Of a stretch of DNA of 5,205 bases, positions 4,177-5,205 are shown in pieces. The DNA is taken from NCBI GenBank assembly GCA_030642635.1, contig DAOWNK010000225.1, positions 1 to 5,205 of the forward strand, in the 5' to 3' direction. Source of the stretch: Pirellulales bacterium. Its GTDB lineage: Bacteria > Planctomycetota > Planctomycetia > Pirellulales > Thermoguttaceae. Each line of letters begins with the position of its first letter. Position 1 is the stretch's first letter. Below the pieces are notes generated by a model. The model made no database searches, was not told where the DNA came from, and saw nothing but the letters and a program-made list of their open reading frames with translations. A program made the position numbers and the translations under genes.

Positions 4177-5205
4177 TGCCGGCCGAACAAGCCATATCCG
4201 CCGAACTGCTGTCGCTGATGAACGCCGCCTGCAACGGCACGCTCGGCGACGACCAGACGCAACGGCTGGAGACCGCACTGCTGGCCGATCGGCACGCCTT
4301 CCGAATGTATCGCGACCTGTGCAATCTGCAAGTAGATCTGCGTTTTCTCCTTCGGGCAGACCGGGCGAAACAGTCGGCCTGCGAGTACATAAGTACGCCC
4401 GCCACCACCACACCGATCCTCGACCTGATCGGCGGCACGGCACGATGGACACGCGAGTACTTCTCGCAGCCCGGGCCGCTCTCGATACTGGCCGCTGCGA
4501 TACTCATGGTCTGCGTGATTTCGATACTTAGTATCTTGCCCGCGCCGACATACGAGCCGAGCCGCTCTAACCACGCCTGCACCACTACCACCAGTGGCAC
4601 AGGCCTCCGGCCTGTGAAAGGCAAGCTCAAGTTCGTCGCACGAATCACCGGACTGCACAACTGCCGCTGGTCGTCAGAGGGCCGCGCACCGTACGGTTTC
4701 GACCACATGGGCATCGGCCGCGAGTTGAAACTAGACGCCGGGCTGGTCGAGATCACCTACTACAACGGTGCTAAGCTCGTACTGGAAGGTCCGGTCGAGT
4801 TCACCGTCGAGAAAGAAAACGCTTGTCGGCTTGAGGTGGGCAAGCTCGCTGCAAACGTATCCAAAAAGGCCGCCGGGTTTGCTGTCGAGACACCTACCAC
4901 CACGGTAGTCGACCTGGGCACCGAATTCGGTGTCGAGGTGGAACAGGACGGCATATCCGACATACGGGTATTCGAAGGCGTGGTGGAGTTGCAGTGTACC
5001 GGCGAGAACCAAACCGTCTCGCGGCAACGCATCACGGCCGGGCAGGCGGCGCGGGTAGATACGACCGGCGTAGCGGTTGTTCACGACGTCGAGCAGGAAC
5101 ACGGCCGCTTTGTGCGCAGTCTGCCCGGCAGGCCGATCAAGCCAATCGGCCCGGGCGGACTGTGGCTTTGGTTGACGGCCGACGCCGGCGTGTTCCAGGA
5201 CCAGC
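4176..5205 (+). CDS. Membrane-anchored FecR-domain protein with the start of a LamG-like domain (partial)
   Basis: The frame stays open from the ATG at 4176 to the window edge, giving 343 complete codons. Residues 1-65 form an acidic/leucine-rich helical segment (ELLSLMNAACNGTLGDDQTQRLETALLADRHAFRMYRDL) like the cytoplasmic N-termini of planctomycete anti-sigma proteins; no zinc-binding His-Cys-Cys motif is present. One transmembrane helix lies at about 102-121 (LSILAAAILMVCVISILSIL). The extracytoplasmic part holds a FecR domain whose core is at 235-272 (FAVETPTTTVVDLGTEFGVEV, then IRVFEGVVEL). At 327-343, GGLWLWLTADAGVFQDQ resembles the opening of LamG/concanavalin A-like domains, which often bind glycans. 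FecR proteins typically sense a signal across the membrane and control a partner sigma factor; here that would be the product of the overlapping upstream gene. Residues 141-147 are encoded by a short hairpin repeat, in frame. The C-terminus and true length are unknown. Confidence 0.88.
   Translation, partial: MPAEQAISAELLSLMNAACNGTLGDDQTQRLETALLADRHAFRMYRDLCNLQVDLRFLLRADRAKQSACEYISTPATTTPILDLIGGTARWTREYFSQPGPLSILAAAILMVCVISILSILPAPTYEPSRSNHACTTTTSGTGLRPVKGKLKFVARITGLHNCRWSSEGRAPYGFDHMGIGRELKLDAGLVEITYYNGAKLVLEGPVEFTVEKENACRLEVGKLAANVSKKAAGFAVETPTTTVVDLGTEFGVEVEQDGISDIRVFEGVVELQCTGENQTVSRQRITAGQAARVDTTGVAVVHDVEQEHGRFVRSLPGRPIKPIGPGGLWLWLTADAGVFQDQ
4598..4616. repeat. Short palindromic element inside the FecR-domain gene
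   Basis: cacaggcc (4598-4605) and ggcctgtg (4609-4616) form a perfect 8-bp stem around the loop tcc. The element is in frame and encodes the end of a Thr/Ser/Gly linker (S-G-T-G-L-R-P-V-K) between the membrane helix and the FecR domain. Its sequence differs from both hairpin families in the intergenic regions. A mobile repeat that landed in a tolerant linker is plausible but cannot be shown without other copies. Confidence 0.6.

Noticed and set aside
3721..4452. Minus-strand open frame of 243 codons opposite the sigma factor and FecR gene
   Set aside because: It is antisense to the sigma factor, whose domains are unmistakable, and has an Arg/Cys-rich composition typical of shadow frames.
4038..4756. 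Minus-strand open frames opposite the FecR-domain gene
   Set aside because: The plus-strand frame is open to the window edge with a membrane helix and FecR motifs; the opposite frames have no domains.

Overview
The window looks like chromosomal DNA from a member of the PVC superphylum, most likely a planctomycete. Three things point there: a short ECF sigma factor of the Rhodopirellula/Verrucomicrobium type, an overlapping gene for a membrane-anchored FecR-domain protein that leads into a LamG-like segment, and a secreted STN-type protein of the kind common in planctomycetes. The taxonomic call is an inference from gene content; no rRNA or other phylogenetic marker is present.

Layout. The left half is read on the minus strand and the right half on the plus strand, with a divergent junction at about 2674-2849. 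On the minus strand, in the direction of transcription, come an exported STN-like protein (2673-1975), a noncoding stretch full of repeats (1974-1619), a CheW chemotaxis adaptor (1618-1091), a CheR chemoreceptor methyltransferase (980-105), and the first codons of another gene that leaves the window at base 1 behind a strong Shine-Dalgarno sequence. On the plus strand come a small cytoplasmic HEAT-plus-TPR protein (2850-3518), probably read from a leaderless mRNA, the ECF sigma factor (3649-4176), and the FecR/LamG protein (4176 to the end, incomplete), which shares one base with the sigma gene.

How the genes work together. CheW links receptors to the CheA kinase and CheR methylates the receptors, so these two belong to one chemosensory pathway whose other parts lie outside the window. 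The sigma factor and the FecR protein are translationally coupled and probably form a transmembrane regulatory pair: cytoplasmic N-terminus, one membrane helix, then an extracytoplasmic FecR domain and what looks like the start of a LamG/concanavalin-like domain. The STN and HEAT/TPR proteins have no clear functional link to the rest.

The most unusual aspect is the density of structured repeats. Two different families of REP-like hairpins occur as inverted pairs, at 1022-1107 and 1648-1715. Within each pair the loop and flank are kept while the stem differs by compensated base pairs. A third hairpin sits in frame inside the FecR gene. A 14-bp polypurine tandem repeat with a long inverted partner supplies the last codons of the STN gene, and a REP element supplies the last codons and stop of cheW. 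A heptad G-run repeat with a mirrored partner on the other strand fills much of the divergent intergenic region. No transposase, CRISPR array, tRNA or rRNA was seen.
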